Numbered from the stretch's first letter, positions 1 through 11,100 are shown. The stretch is DNA of 14,252 bases from Suillus spraguei (GCA_016800925.1 JABCPU010001166.1:1-14252), one strand, 5' to 3'. Numbers and translations are program-made. Notes: generated from the sequence alone by a model not told the origin.

Positions 1-22
1 AACATAAGCAAAGATTACGCTA

Positions 23-459
23 CATGATGTAAAACTGACAACGCGTGTTCTTGCACCATCCGCGCTGCTAGCTGCTGTGCTCAAACCGTTTATTGCTGTC
101 CTCGTGCGCTCTGCAGTAGACGTTGCAAAACGAGATATTGCGATTGCATCTGGTGCTGGAACTAGCAGTGTTGTTGCAGTTGCTGGACAAGGCAAGGTGC
201 TACGAGCTAAGCGAGGAAGAAAAGTGGGGTGTATTTTGAGTCCAGGACACATTTTACGAGGGCTGTCGTTGCCTGGGCTCGCTATGACTAACCTCAACGA
301 TGTGTTGGGGTTTTGTCTGGCGGAAGTAGGAGTGCTGTGGAGTTTGGACGATCGTTCACACGGGCTTTCTCTCCGTCCGATAGTTGGATCGTGGTGGAAA
401 CGGGGAAGGCAGGTAAAGGCGACGTGGTTAAAGTGGAACCACCGCGAATTTTGATTTAG
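23..459 (+). CDS. Possible 3' exons of an unrecognised gene (cut by window start)
   Basis: One frame is open from about 23 to 223 and reads as coding, for example HDVKLTTRVLAPSALLAAVL followed by KPFIAVLVRSAVDVAKRDI. A second frame covers about 320-459 and ends in VVETGKAGKGDVVKVEPPRI plus two residues and a TAG at 457-459. The two could be joined by an intron starting near 224 (GTGGGG), with a branch-like GACTAAC near 285 and an acceptor near 331-334. That intron would be about 110 bases, longer than others here, and the phases do not close cleanly. An acceptor-like AAG just before 23 suggests the exon starts there. I do not recognise the family; a HAM1-like or lipid-binding-type C-terminus crossed my mind but is not supported by any firm motif. 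Frame choice is the main uncertainty. Confidence 0.4.
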
Positions 460-1731
460 TGGGACTTGATATTTTAAATCCTCTGGAATACGTCATTTGG
501 AACAACATTTCACAGTAAGTCTTGGTTCTCCCGGATGGCCTTTATTCAAATCGAAACTTTATCAATTGGTAATACATAATTCCTTTGAACTATAAGAGTA
601 TCTTGAATTCGAATCGTGAATTTTTTTCAATGCTCCAAGAGTAGTGCATGATCAACTAGTCCCGAGATTATATAGGATTACAATGGACGACGCGTCCCCA
701 TCGCAAATGTACTTATGCCTCCGTGCTTGTGATGCAAAACTCTATGTATTGTGAATCCATTCTGCGGATGGTAATTGATACTAGTAATCATTAATCACCG
801 TGACTCGGTCGCCACCGGTGACTCTGGATCATTGCATCAGCATCGGCACTTTGCGCTCACGTAAGTCAGCCCATTACAATTGTTATGATCCTATCTTTCA
901 GCGTGTAACCATTCACTCTGGTGGGTGCCCTGTGCCTATCCGAACGGTATGTCATAACTTTTGCGAGACCACATGACAATTGTTGTTATCGGTGAGACCA
1001 GATCGAGTCCAATGTCAAGCCTTCTATCGGACTGTACATATCGTCGACATCAATATTGCGTCAGGTTCATTCATGTTTCGCCAATGAGAGCTCATGATAA
1101 TATCCGACGATGCATAAACTTTTAGAGGGTACACTCCTGCACATGACAATTCCGATTGAGGCACAACGTTATGTATTGATGTACAGGCTCGGCAATAGTA
1201 TGGCAACCGTTATACGAGCATTCTTTGTAACAAGATTACCCTACAGAACTGGAGCTGTGAAACTGATAATGACCTGCATTTTTGTCTGCACATGTGTTCC
1301 ATGCCACAAAGTCTCTAGTGCCGCGGATCTTCCACATTCGGCAGCGCTTAAGTAAGTCGCTGGTCAATTTAAAATGCACTACCGTAAGTTAAAGTTGCGA
1401 TGCCCATGTGCATAAATTGTTCAAGACGCAAAAAACATGCGGTTCCGAACATTAATCTTCTCCTGGTGAAACTTTTGCCGGGATGCAATCTTGCATGGTT
1501 CTGTCCTGATTCCCAAACTTCCACGCGGTATTCGGATTCGGAGCCCAGACATTGGAGCATCAATGCATCATCGTCAACAACTTCGTCGGACCTACTACTA
1601 GATCCAATCCGTTTACGGAGTATGTATGATACCCAAGGCTGTTGCAGCCGACTATTTCATAATGCTACCTTCTAATCATAACCTTTATCTTCATTCATTC
1701 GCTCATTCATCTCGTTGCTTGCGTCTGCAAG
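460..1731. other. Intergenic stretch, no gene recognised
   Basis: About 1.27 kb with only short, unconvincing open frames on both strands (for example 1110-1355 and 1400-1675 plus), none with a recognisable motif. The last 40 bases before 1732 are pyrimidine-rich with CATTC repeats (TCATTCATTCGCTCATTCAT), as is common in fungal 5' leaders, so the promoter and leader of the downstream DUF6534 copy probably lie here. Confidence 0.5.
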
Positions 1732-3913
1732 ATGCCCGTAGAAGACGTCCTCCCGCGTTTTGATAACACCCTCGGTGCCTTGCTCGTAGGCTTCGCCGTC
1801 TCTGCCACGTAGGTACTCATCCATTTGACCTTCTGATGCTGATTCGACCTTCCATTACAGTGCATTTGGGATGTGACCATTCAGGTGGTCGTCTACTATA
1901 GTGTTCCCCAAAAGACTGCATTAAGACTCTCGTAAGTCCAAGAATAGTATCGGGTTTGCCTGTACCTTCATGATACAACATCATTTGACCAGGTTGCATT
2001 GATATGGTGAGGTGGATGTCTACCCTAGTGAAAACGAGGCTCAGATCGTCAAGGTTAATTTCTTTCCTTGATCAAATACTCATTGGTTATGCTGTATATT
2101 TCTATACCATCACGTGAGTCGCCCGCTTTCCTCGCTCACATTGCTGAACGAATGCACTAGAAATTACATGAATCGCTCCCATTAACTACGGGAAACCTCT
2201 GTGGTGAGCCCTTCTGTTCCAAGTAATACGTCTTTTCCTCCGACCTTTGGACTAGGTGTCTTATAGTGAGGCCATACTTTTACTTACCGTCAACATAATT
2301 TAAACTTTGTTCGCGTAACAGCTGCAAACGACTATGGGCGTGAGTATCTCCTATGTGTAGTGTACGTATCTAATCGAAGCATCCTTTCAACCACAGGCTA
2401 TTATTGGTGCCATTGTCAAGACGTACGTGGAATAATTCTACCGATGATGAACGCATGACTGACCTTTGGCTTCTGATAGTTGTTTTACACTACGAGTCTG
2501 GAGATGTAAGGAGCTGTCTTGTTATTCCAGAATTTCATATTGATATTGCACAGTAGCTATAGAAATTGGTGGCTCACAGGCTTCTTGGTAGGCTGAACTT
2601 GATTTTGCATTTCATTGTGCTGAAAAAGGTCCTTGCGAAGTTTTTGATGGTTCTTGTACAACTTGGCACAGCAACCGGTAAGTACATATTAGTTCCCGTT
2701 TTAAAAAATATTCTCAATATTGCTATCAGCATTCACTGTGAAATGGTTCCTATTTTTTTTGATTGTACCGTTAAGTATACCGACATACTACATGAAACAG
2801 TTTCGAATTGCCTTCCTTCGCGCGCGTTATTGGCTTGAGGGTACGTGAGTCTACGGTTATCCTGTTCTTCATTCTCATTGTCTGTAGTATCTGGGAAGCA
2901 TTTCCTTAGGCATTGGAGTCGTCACGGACATGAGCATAGCTGCCGCATTGTGCTTTTACCTTCAGAAAATGCGTTCCAGCCATTCAAAGTATGTCTCACA
3001 AGTTTACATTTGTTGTATATTCTGATGAATCCGTTATTCTAGTGCGGACTCCATGATTAACACGTTGATAATATACGCAGTGAATACTGGTCTTCTTACC
3101 AGGTTGGTTTCACTGGTACTTTCCAAAGTTTAAAGCGTGACACATACTCTATATACAGTACCGTCAGCCTATCGACCCTTGTTCTGGTGTGTGATAATAT
3201 TGTGCGCAGGTCTCACACGCTGAATCGTATGGAAAGTTCAATATCATGCCGACGAACTTTGTGTTTATGTGCATGTATTTTGTTCTGAGTAAACGTAGGT
3301 CATATACAAGTCATTTTTGCCTCAAGCTGATATAGGTTTATCCAGTGTATGCGATATCATTTCTGGCTACGTGAGCGGATTACGAGGATATTCTTAGTGC
3401 CTGGCTTATATCATTACTCAGGCTCAACACTCGAAAAATTATACGAGGTCATGGCACAGACCCTGAAGGAGGAAGGTCCACAAGTTTCAATATGGTTAGC
3501 GCGTCCGTGCGGCCTTCAGTGCGGAAGTCCATACAACTGCCAACCATTCACGAGGAAGCATTGGCGGGTACAGTAAGTTTCCTTATTCTGCTAGAATGCA
3601 TCCAAATGATTCACTAAGACAGGATGTTACCAGAAGTTGTGACTCAACAATCGTAGTATCAATTTCAGTATGTACTCCTGTCTTGCGTCGTCGATCTTGT
3701 GATAACTGGTCATCTAGACACCACCCTATGATTTGGGCTGGTGATTTCCAACTATCGTTTATATCATCCCTCGCGACACCTCGGCCACCCCACTCTGCGC
3801 GCTTCTCATCGAATTTGGCTCTGCGGTTATTCGTCTTATTTCGTCGCAAAAAGGTGGCGCCTGTTGCAGTACTCGTACCACGAAGATTGTACAGCACCAC
3901 TATAAAAACGTGA
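1732..3913 (+). pseudogene. DUF6534-family multi-TM protein, 17 exons, frame-broken
   Basis: This is a membrane protein of the fungal DUF6534 (GPCR-like) family, whose function is unknown. The start is ATG 1732 (A at -3); the first residues are MPVEDVLPRFDNTLGALLVG, the usual N-terminus. Exons read by family match and splice sites: 1732-1808, 1861-1931, 1993-2006, 2054-2113, 2161-2203, 2256-2266, 2322-2339, 2397-2422, 2480-2505, 2554-2677, 2730-2840, 2888-2988, 3043-3102, 3159-3294, 3335-3370, 3422-3572, 3623-3913. Landmarks: QTTMG/AIIGAIVKT/CFTLRVWR (2322-2505), RNWWLTGFLV (2560), GSISLGIGVVTDMSIAAALC (2894), ADSMINTLIIYAVNTGLLT (3044), TVSLSTLVLV then FNIMPTNFVFMCMYFVLSK (3159-3294), YAISFLAT/LNTRK, and the tail RSTSFNMVSASVRPSVRKSI (about 3474). 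Most introns are 47-61 bases; a few weaker ones are about 40. Breaks: two extra bases near 1872-1875, phase mismatch at exon 2/3, disrupted exon 5, one base lost near 2554, shifts near 2590, 2840, 3215 and 3340, and one extra A in the A-run at 3434-3438. The last exon is open to TGA 3911, but its length beyond about 3660 is uncertain. Confidence 0.82.
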
Positions 3914-4810
3914 TAACGCTCTGTACTTATTTTATTCAGCAGAACTATGCGCGTGGAATACTACTAATACACTGTCATTAAGTCTTCCTTTTCTGACTGT
4001 GAGGGTACTTGTACTTAATACGAGTCCTGGTGATTCGTATATCCCTTTGGTCGCCATGTCTTGAGTTGCTCGGGTCGCGCACTGATAATGTCTTGGCCCT
4101 CAGCGTTCGCTGTGACTGCATATATTGTTGTAAGCCTCATGAGATCCCGCCCGATCCAACGATAACTGGCTGGTGTCTCACGGATTCCGTCGGAACAAGT
4201 CTGATACATAGCACTGTCACTGTCGTACAAAGGACTGTCATTCAAGTGTCGAAGTAAACACGATTCGGGTCTACTGTACAGCCTCGTAACCTCCTCTACA
4301 GTCAGTCTGCCATCACAGTGCTTCAAAGGTCAGCTAATCCAGTGATGTAGGCCGTAGGCGATTCTTGAACACTTGCTGCAACACTCTCGCTTCTGCGCGT
4401 TCTGGTGGTACCTCTTAGGCCATCGGACATCTTGTCCCCAGCATCTTGATTTCTCTGAGCTGATGGGCTTACCTCAATTGGAATTGGAAAAAGATTGACT
4501 TGGAGCTACGTGCAATTTAGTTTTGGTGAACGTTCAAGATACATGATGTCCTCGGCTTAGTATGAGAGTATCCTAGATTTGTATTACGGGATGCTTGAGT
4601 ATAGTCTCCTGTAGGCAGACCAATAGAAGGGAAGACAGCTGTTCCTTCTGCCCAGTGGTAACCCTGTTATAGAAAGTAAAGAGTTACCCATCTCCTGGCG
4701 TTATCGACTCCAATGATTACACATGCGTATACACGTGGAGTCAGCCTACTGGAGGTGAGCGTGTTGAACACTGAATGCCAGTACAGGTGAACATCGCTGG
4801 CACAAGATTC
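3914..4810. other. No gene recognised; weak open frames only
   Basis: There are overlapping open frames at 4009-4257 (plus) and 4015-4326 (minus). The minus frame has a run, CDGRLTVEEVTRLYS, that superficially resembles an EF-hand loop but lacks the rest of the motif and any supported exon structure. Nothing else here matches a family I know, and no promoter or RNA signal stands out. Confidence 0.4.
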
Positions 4811-5640
4811 AAAGGCTTTCTTTGGACTTTTCCCTACTCTTCCGAAGGAGCAGAACGATCATGATGGTACCCATGGGCAGGACAAGTTGGAATGACGGAA
4901 CGGCGAACTGAATCAGTCCGGGTGCTCTAGAGCGTCTGCGGGTGAGTTATTACCTAAACTTTGACTGCCAAGATTTAATTATTTATGCCCGCAAGGCTTC
5001 CATTATGGTCTGGACCGGTTGTCACGAACGAGTAACAATCATGGAGGTGCTATTTTCTGTTAGTACCTCGTTCCTTCTCCAAGTTTACAATCATGCTGAC
5101 GCCACGGCCGCGGGAGCCAATTCAAATGTGCCTTTCAAGCTTGATCGATCTTTTGGTGCCTGATGCGGATTATCAAGTCAGTTTTTCCTTTATAGTTACT
5201 TGATAGGGAGCCTTATCTATGAATCGACTGTTTGGGGTTCCATTCCCCGGAATGTTTTATTCTCATGATAGCCATACTCCCAGGGGTGATCATGAAATTC
5301 GAAGGGCAGCAACCCGTTAGTGGTTCTCGGTACTTACTGCGGCCTTGTTACTGTCTCCAATTTGATCTCTTAAATCATTATCGTGTCCTCACTGGTAGTA
5401 CTTGTGAGTGTCCTTCTCTCCTGACTCAATACCCCCGACGCACATCTGCACCTACACCTTATTCTGTTCATCACCATTTCGTGCCTCTGGGGCGGCGAGA
5501 GTACTCCTCCAAAACTCCCGCCGTCTTCTGAATAGTAATTCCCACACGTGCTACTGCTCAGGGATGATAATGCGAGCGGCTTTGCCCCCTATCACAGGCT
5601 GGACAAGGCACTAAATGAGCCTTCATAGTGTAGTTTGTGG
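4811..5640. other. Hydrophobic coding-like fragments, unassigned
   Basis: Two patches look like decayed membrane-protein coding sequence. On the minus strand about 4914-4811 translates as a hydrophobic run, including PSFQLVLPMGTIMIVLLLRK, ending in a stop. On the plus strand about 5328-5530 gives, through two in-frame stops, IIIVSSLVVLVSVLLS and HLILFITISCLW. A plus-strand GTGAGT at 4942 could be an intron donor, but no matching exon chain can be built. I cannot name a family. These could equally be chance hydrophobic frames or remains of a further DUF6534-like or MARVEL-like gene. Confidence 0.25.
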
Positions 5641-5826
5641 GCTGTCTGCGGACTCTTGTGGAGTACTTGTCCGGGACTCTGGGCTAACTTTCATTAGAGA
5701 GACCTGCAATATCAGAATACCTTACCGAATACATCTGAATGTGGGTGACGCTGTGCAGTGATATATTTTACCAAGGGTAATATACAGCGATGTTAGAGAG
5801 GTATCGGTGATGACAGTCGCAACTAT

Positions 5827-7830
5827 TTATAAAACGTCCAACTTGAAGCCTAGGAGAAGTAGAATCAACGCGTCTTGAGACCTGTCTCCATGTCCCATCA
5901 CCCTGGTTGTCCGCGCACTGTACCGGATCGTCCGACTTCCGTAATCGCCTACACCAGCCGGAATAAACCCTGTGATCTGCCGACCTATCATCCTCCAGCT
6001 CGAGCACTTGAGTGGGTCAATGACTTTCTCCTCCTTATCTGGTGGCCCAGCAGTATACAAGGACCCAAACACCGACAAAAAAACCAGGGAGATCGCAACT
6101 GCAACAGGCGTGCGAGTAGCGACATCTGTCCTACTGAAAGTAATATCGCAAAATGCGATCGAAAACAAAATCAGGCTACAGGGTGGGATGAACACCGGGT
6201 GCTGATGAATTAGGGAAAAACAATATCACCTCCACATCAGCAATATATACGGCAGGCTGCAGATAATAGCAAGCCTCTCGAGACCATATCGTTCGAGGAA
6301 GATCCGCTTCAAGATTGTGATCTACGTCATTGTGAGCAGTTTCAAGAAGAAATTTATGATAACCTCTTACCGCTCTCGCAGGAGTATCAGCGCCCTTTGC
6401 ACGGTATTGTTTGAAAATAACAAGACCGATGATGATACTTCCAATGCTGCAGATGACAGAGCAATATATGACAATCTGTGCTCCTGACCTTGAACCATCT
6501 GCACTTTTTGAATCCACACTTCCAATTGCCAAGAAGCCGATGCTCGTGCTAAGCAAGACAGTTGCCTACATATAGATGAGTTATGTAAAACGATGGCGAC
6601 TTTGTAAATCGACCAGCAGATTGGAATCGCGGATGCTGATATCCACCTTGTTCACAAACTTCCTCCACCGCGCAAGTGAGAAATTGTCTCGCAGGCTGTG
6701 TAATTCTTCTGCGTAGACTTCCGCAGACTTCAGCATTAACGGAGACAAAATTGCCATCAGGATTGAGCGTCGGTAAGGTTCCGAATTTGGTTCAGAGTAC
6801 TCGATGTCGAAATAGTCGTCACTTTGACCATATGAACTTCGTAAAATGCCGATATCTGATGTATGAGTGAGGACCCAACAGAACAGCTAATTATAGCAAA
6901 TCAGACACGAACGATGTAGCAGCATAAATTTCGCTACAGCATGTTATGAGTCAATGGAGGGAGTCTAGAATATGTAAATCCACACCTATTACCCAAGCTG
7001 AGCGTCCATCCTTGCTCTTGCCCTGAGCTAAGTTTAAAGCAGTTGAGCATTGAAAAATAATCGGAGTTTGATCATTTGTCACATACGCCGATGTTATTCA
7101 GAAGTTCCAACATGGTTGAAATATTTTCTGCATCGTAGGGCGATGTCGAGAATTTTGAAGTCATGCGATCTGTTTGGAGTTGTCGTTGACATCGACACTA
7201 TCTGACACAGACAACGTAAATACCTGCAGATGCTTGAACTAAAATGCCCTTGAGTTCACGAATGACAACCTCTGTGATGTCGAGTGTATTCGGAAAGAGT
7301 TCGCAATGCTTCCTGTCCGAAGTTGCACTGCTCAATCACCTGACGAGGTATCGACTACCTACCAGTTACTGCGTTTCAGTGCCTTAAAATACAGGGTGAT
7401 TCATACGCATTCTTAAGCATGAACTACAAGTCGAGCTTACAGGAAGATGATTCCACAGATCCATCGCATTCTCCGACAAGCAAGCGAGGTTAAAATCTTC
7501 AGCCAAAAGACTCGCTTGTGCGTATGAGAAGCAAAATAATATCCGAAGCTGGGTCTTTGATCTGTGCCGACGAATGATGAGTCCAGGACGACAGTCATAT
7601 CGGAGCCGGCATCAGGATGAGTCCTTTCCTTCAAATCGCGGAGTAGTTGGGTGATCGCGCTATTTAGGGTGCTCATTTCAGGATTCGTATTGCTGCAAAC
7701 TCCCTATGTTTTGGGTTAGCATGCGAAGCGATGCACGTTGTAGTACTCACCATCTCCTCATGAAAGTAGTAAGAGCCAAAATCCGGATGTCGTATTCTGG
7801 TCCAACCGGTAATGAGTCCAGATAGTCTGT
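5827..7830 (-). pseudogene. WW-like domain plus four-TM Agaricomycete protein, 5' half frame-broken
   Basis: This is a large uncharacterised Agaricomycete membrane family, often annotated as WW domain-containing. Landmarks from 5' to 3': WW-like TGWTRIRHPDFGSYYFHEEM (7810-7751); NSAITQLLRDLKERTHPDAG and a SFGYYFASHTHKRVFWL block (7692-7501); HCELFPNTLDITEVVIRELK (about 7309); DRMTSKFSTSPYDAENISTM (about 7169); GRSAWVIAKFML; RWRKFVNKVDIS; then four hydrophobic segments around ATVLLSTSIGFLAIGSVDS, AQIVIYCSVICSIGSIIIGL, RLAIICSLPYILLMW and TPVAVAISLVFLSVFGSLYT. Introns (minus): 7750-7693, 7440-7383, 7362-7313, 7223-7170, 7086-7023, 6985-6934, 6908-6856, 6613-6566, 6370-6322, 6229-6176, all 48-64 bases with good GT/AG. 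Frame breaks: before the WW tryptophan (about 7804) and around the next junction, one base lost near 7501, and a shift near 6835. From about 6830 to 5827 the frame stays open through every junction. The start codon is not identified; the true 3' end could lie further in, since the last 60 residues after SLYTAGPPDK look non-homologous. Confidence 0.75.
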
Positions 7831-7859
7831 ACAATGCATATGGAGCGTGCTAGATTAGA

Positions 7860-8416
7860 ACAAAGGGTTTATGTCGACCTGTCATGACGTCCTTACTGAT
7901 CATCCTGAATAGCATCCGGGAGTGCCCTCTGGAGATGGGAATGATTCGCTATACTAGATTATATTATATTAGTCTCATGGAAGGGTGCCAATTACTGCAA
8001 CAATGGGTCACTAACGCTGGACTTCTTCTCCTTTGTATAGTGGATGGTGCCAACGGTCGAAACGAGTACTCGGATATAGAAACCATTGACGGTATGTCAC
8101 TACCGGCCAGCCGCAATATAATGATCCCAGTGGTAAGATGATCCTGAATGCTGAAGCTTAGACCTCTAGGAACGAGACTTTCATGCAGGTTTTCGACATG
8201 CAGTTATGATGCGATTAAAACGTGGACTGCTCAGCCCGGGCCGTACACAATAACCCAACTCCGAGTAGGCGCACCGGCTGATCGAGTCGGACCCTTCTTC
8301 GGACTACAGTGACTATCTCACATAACTTTATGTAATATTACCCAATAACCAGAATTCAACTTGAACTTGAACATCGATGTGTCTCTGGGTGGTGTCTCAG
8401 CTCTGTAGGGGAAGCG
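7860..8416. other. No gene recognised
   Basis: This should hold the 5' leader, and possibly a first exon, of the minus-strand WW-like gene, but no convincing start exon could be chosen. A plus-strand open frame at 7884-8141 has no recognisable motif and overlaps that leader. I see no RNA or repeat signal. Confidence 0.4.
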
Positions 8417-8471
8417 CAAGTACTGCGCTGTGCTCACCAGGCAGGCTCTACTGGTGAGCACTGGGTACTTG
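8417..8471. repeat. Long interrupted hairpin (two nested perfect inverted repeats)
   Basis: The inner arms GTGCTCACCAG (8430-8440) and CTGGTGAGCAC (8451-8461) are perfectly complementary over 11 bases around a 10-base loop. Outside an internal loop of 6 against 3 bases, CAAGTAC (8417-8423) pairs perfectly with GTACTTG (8465-8471). Together these give 18 base pairs in a 55-base structure. It lies in an otherwise empty stretch upstream of the WW-like gene. It could be a transcribed hairpin (milRNA-like precursor), a terminator-like or mobile-element end structure, or a decayed palindrome; the sequence does not say which. Confidence 0.7.
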
Positions 8472-9125
8472 AGCATCCACCGCAGACAATCAATTCTCCC
8501 GCTGACAAAAGGTTATATCACAGATGAGTCACGACTCGGATATATCGTTATATCAATCCCCATTGAACGGTCACCTCTCTCATGGGATATCGTAGGACGT
8601 AAATCCTATCAAGCTAGCGGTGGTTACAATGTGCGACCAGACGTGTCAATTCCGTACGGATACCGAGCGACACCGCAAAATCCTCCGTTTTCCACCACCC
8701 CATCGGTTTCGACGAAGAAAAAATGTACGCGTAACGTGAGGCACGAAACAGTCGTGTTTGAGATCTGTGTCATTAGATCATGACCAAGATACCGTTCTGG
8801 CTCACCGTCTAGGTTGGTAAAGATTGATGGCAGGAACTTGGCCACTCCGAGTTGAGTCTCAGCTAGTTATTCTGCCAGGTTCACGAAACCCTTTATTGCA
8901 TCGTTCTCTCGAGACCGGAGGTGCTTAGCATATGGTGGAAAGTCTGGGACGAAGGGAACTGCACTCTGTGGAATCTGGATGGTCAAAGACATCCAGCAAC
9001 ACCCATACTTCAAAAAGGCGACAGAGAAGTTATGCAGGAGGGAACTCGTCTTTAATATCCATTACACCATTGCAGTCTTGCGATGTCAGCACTCTCACAT
9101 GTAAGTACCTATATTGCGTTTCTCA
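8472..9125. other. No gene recognised; overlapping weak frames
   Basis: A plus frame runs through 8430-8783, an overlapping minus frame through 8845-8624 (start MAKFLPSIFTNLDGEPERYL), and another plus frame through 8932-9171. Neither strand shows a family motif or a chain of intron-linked exons. The minus frame has somewhat protein-like composition and could be an exon remnant, but I cannot support it further. Confidence 0.3.
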
Positions 9126-9127
9126 TA

Positions 9128-9700
9128 GGCTGATGCGTAGAGTCCGTTCAACTAGAGCGTCTCAAGCGTAGCTTCTTCACTTGTCCTTGCTCCCTCAAAC
9201 TTACCCGCGGAGCCTCCTGTAATTATCACATCCAACCAACTGACGTAAGAAGAGAAGGAGCAGAAGAAGAAGAGGAATGCGCCAGGAATGATGACGTGAG
9301 TTCTCCCTTTGCTTCCACTGAGGGCCCCCTCAACATAATCATATTGGGCCGTCAGTATTCTGCGAATCATCAGCTTAGCAATAGCAAACTAAAAAGAATA
9401 AAGAGAAGGACTTCTAACTGATGCGTAGAGCCCACCAGTTGATAAACCCCCCCCTGCCGAGCTCGACAGCGCCGACAACCGAAACCTCTGGAAACGGCTA
9501 ATGCGTAGTCGAGGAAAGGATTCCACAGAAATGGACAGTAATGAAACGTTCGGATGTCATCGAGGTATATGCTGCGCGCAGGTTCCAGGTGAGCTTCGGT
9601 TATCCTCACTAGAGACGGAATGAACTGCAGTGAAGCGGGTAAGCAAGATAGAGTCAGTGGCAGCAAAGGATCATGTTCCCCGCGTTGCGGCATGCGCGAG
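9128..9700 (-). pseudogene. Unassigned membrane-protein-like fragment
   Basis: The minus strand has open frames 9693-9370 and 9370-9152 with hydrophobic and aromatic-rich stretches (RTFHYCPFLWNPFLDYALAV; FLFFFCSFSSYVSWLDVIIT). A minus-strand intron could run from about 9296 to 9241: it starts GTCATC, has a strong pyrimidine tract (purine-rich on plus, 9247-9277) and ends in CAG. An eight-C run at 9447-9454 (plus) sits inside the upstream frame. The peptide GLYAS appears twice in other frames (near 9430 and 9140). I do not recognise a family. It may be a decayed transporter-like gene or chance. Confidence 0.25.
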
Positions 9701-11100
9701 TACAGGCAGGATCATCATCGCAGGATATGGTTGGAGGCCGAGCTTGACATTTCAAACCACTGGATGTCTATCAGTACGCTTAGGGCCACCATCGCATAAT
9801 ATGGTCAGCAATGGAACTCAATATTTGCCGGGCACTGAGGGTCTATCATCGCACGCGTCGCCATCGTGCTTTTTAACTAGCATTCACGATTTAGATTTAC
9901 GTTGGAGTATTTCCCCCGTGGACACTACCACGACGATTGCTAGTGTTCTAGATTTTAACATGCGCTTAGCTTGTATCCTCTCTTTGTTTTGTTCTTCTTA
10001 TGCTCAGCGCTATGGTGGACGATAGGTTACGGTTCGATTTGCCGATATGCCGCAACTTACTTTGAAGTCCGACCAACATTTTATTGGTATGCACCTTTTC
10101 ACGCTGTCACATGAATCACAAATCAGTCCTACACCAGTCTGCGGCGACTCTGCGCACCGTGCTCACTGAGGTAGATCCGCAGCTGCTGGCGAGCATTACT
10201 ATTAATATCACAACATTAGTGGCGAATGAATCTATCCTTCGGATTCCTTCCCTGAGCTCACTGAGCAGCCCTTACCCTCCAGGATATGCGACTCACTCAG
10301 GCTGCGCAGTGCTTCATTCCCGCTATGACAGTAGTTGGTGTTGTGTTTCTCACTGCGTATGTTGATCTTAATCGTCGACTGTGCCTTTAGTTGTTATCAA
10401 GTCATTGGACCCTTCACTGTTATTTATGTTAACGATGAGTCGAGATTTCTCCGTGCTATCGTCTTTTCTGCATGACTGCATTGTGCTGCGTTTTGCTTCC
10501 AATCATAATGGGGTCACCGTGGAGTTGACATCTGGTCCTGCGCGCATTCCTACTATCGACAGTTGGTATAATTCTAAACAGACATTTCGACCGGTTTATC
10601 TAGCCTGAAGTATATTCCCACTGTCTTTTCTCCTTCTGCCGCATCCCATATGGCTTTGAGACAGCATGACAATCATGTATAGACTCATTACGACGATCAA
10701 TATTATTACGACGGCTTGCAAACTCTGACCGTATCTGTACTGACCCTTGTTGCCCCGTTGTGTGCAGAAGAGAGCAGAGATTCGTACGAAGACTGCTGCT
10801 CTATGGAAAGCCAGACCACCGTGCTCTACTTCCAAGGCTTCCACTTCTCAGAACCTTCCTAGTAAGGTAAGTGCTTGCATTGGTTTCCGAACACCCTGTG
10901 CTAATGTAGATTTATTCCCGCTACCATAAGGGAGTGGGTTATATCGTGTTTTACCACTGGGACATCATTCAAATCGATTGTCTTCCTGCGTCTGTTGCTC
11001 TTGTCCTTGAATGGTATTCTCCTCTCGTCTTCTTCGATTGCTCGTTCGCTCAGCCATTTGGGCCCAAGTTCGCGTTTCACTGAAATTCCCATGGCCTCAG
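9701..11100 (+). other. Scattered coding-like fragments, plus strand, unassigned
   Basis: Several plus-strand pieces resemble exons but cannot be chained into one gene. They are about 10047-10265 (VLHQSAATLRTVLTEVDPQL onward, after a possible intron 10088-10127), 10286-10371 (ATG frame with hydrophobic CFIPAMTVVGVVFLTAYVDL), and 10769-10866 (KRAEIRTKTAALWKARPPCS), followed by a well-formed intron 10867-10909 (GTAAGT donor, GCTAAT branch, TAG acceptor). This could be a strongly decayed membrane-protein gene. No family motif is visible, and the minus-strand frame at 11092-10901 competes for part of the region. Confidence 0.3.

Noticed and set aside
795..830. Near-palindrome around GTCGCCACCGGTGAC
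   Set aside because: It is short and imperfect, with no neighbouring gene start to make it a plausible operator.
3583..3900. Minus-strand open frame 3900-3583
   Set aside because: It overlaps the plus-strand terminal exon that is in frame with the DUF6534 tail and shows no motif of its own.
4015..4326. EF-hand protein on the minus strand
   Set aside because: The CDGRLTVEEV run has only part of the calcium-loop pattern, no flanking helix pair and no exon context.
5875..6213. Plus-strand open frames over 5875-6213
   Set aside because: They are opposite-strand shadows of the last exon of the WW-like/4TM gene, whose minus-strand frame matches the family across splice junctions.
9630..10025. 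131-codon plus-strand open frame
   Set aside because: Its composition is not distinctive, there is no domain, and the 3' end looks like intron sequence (pyrimidine-rich tract ending TGCTCAG near 10008).
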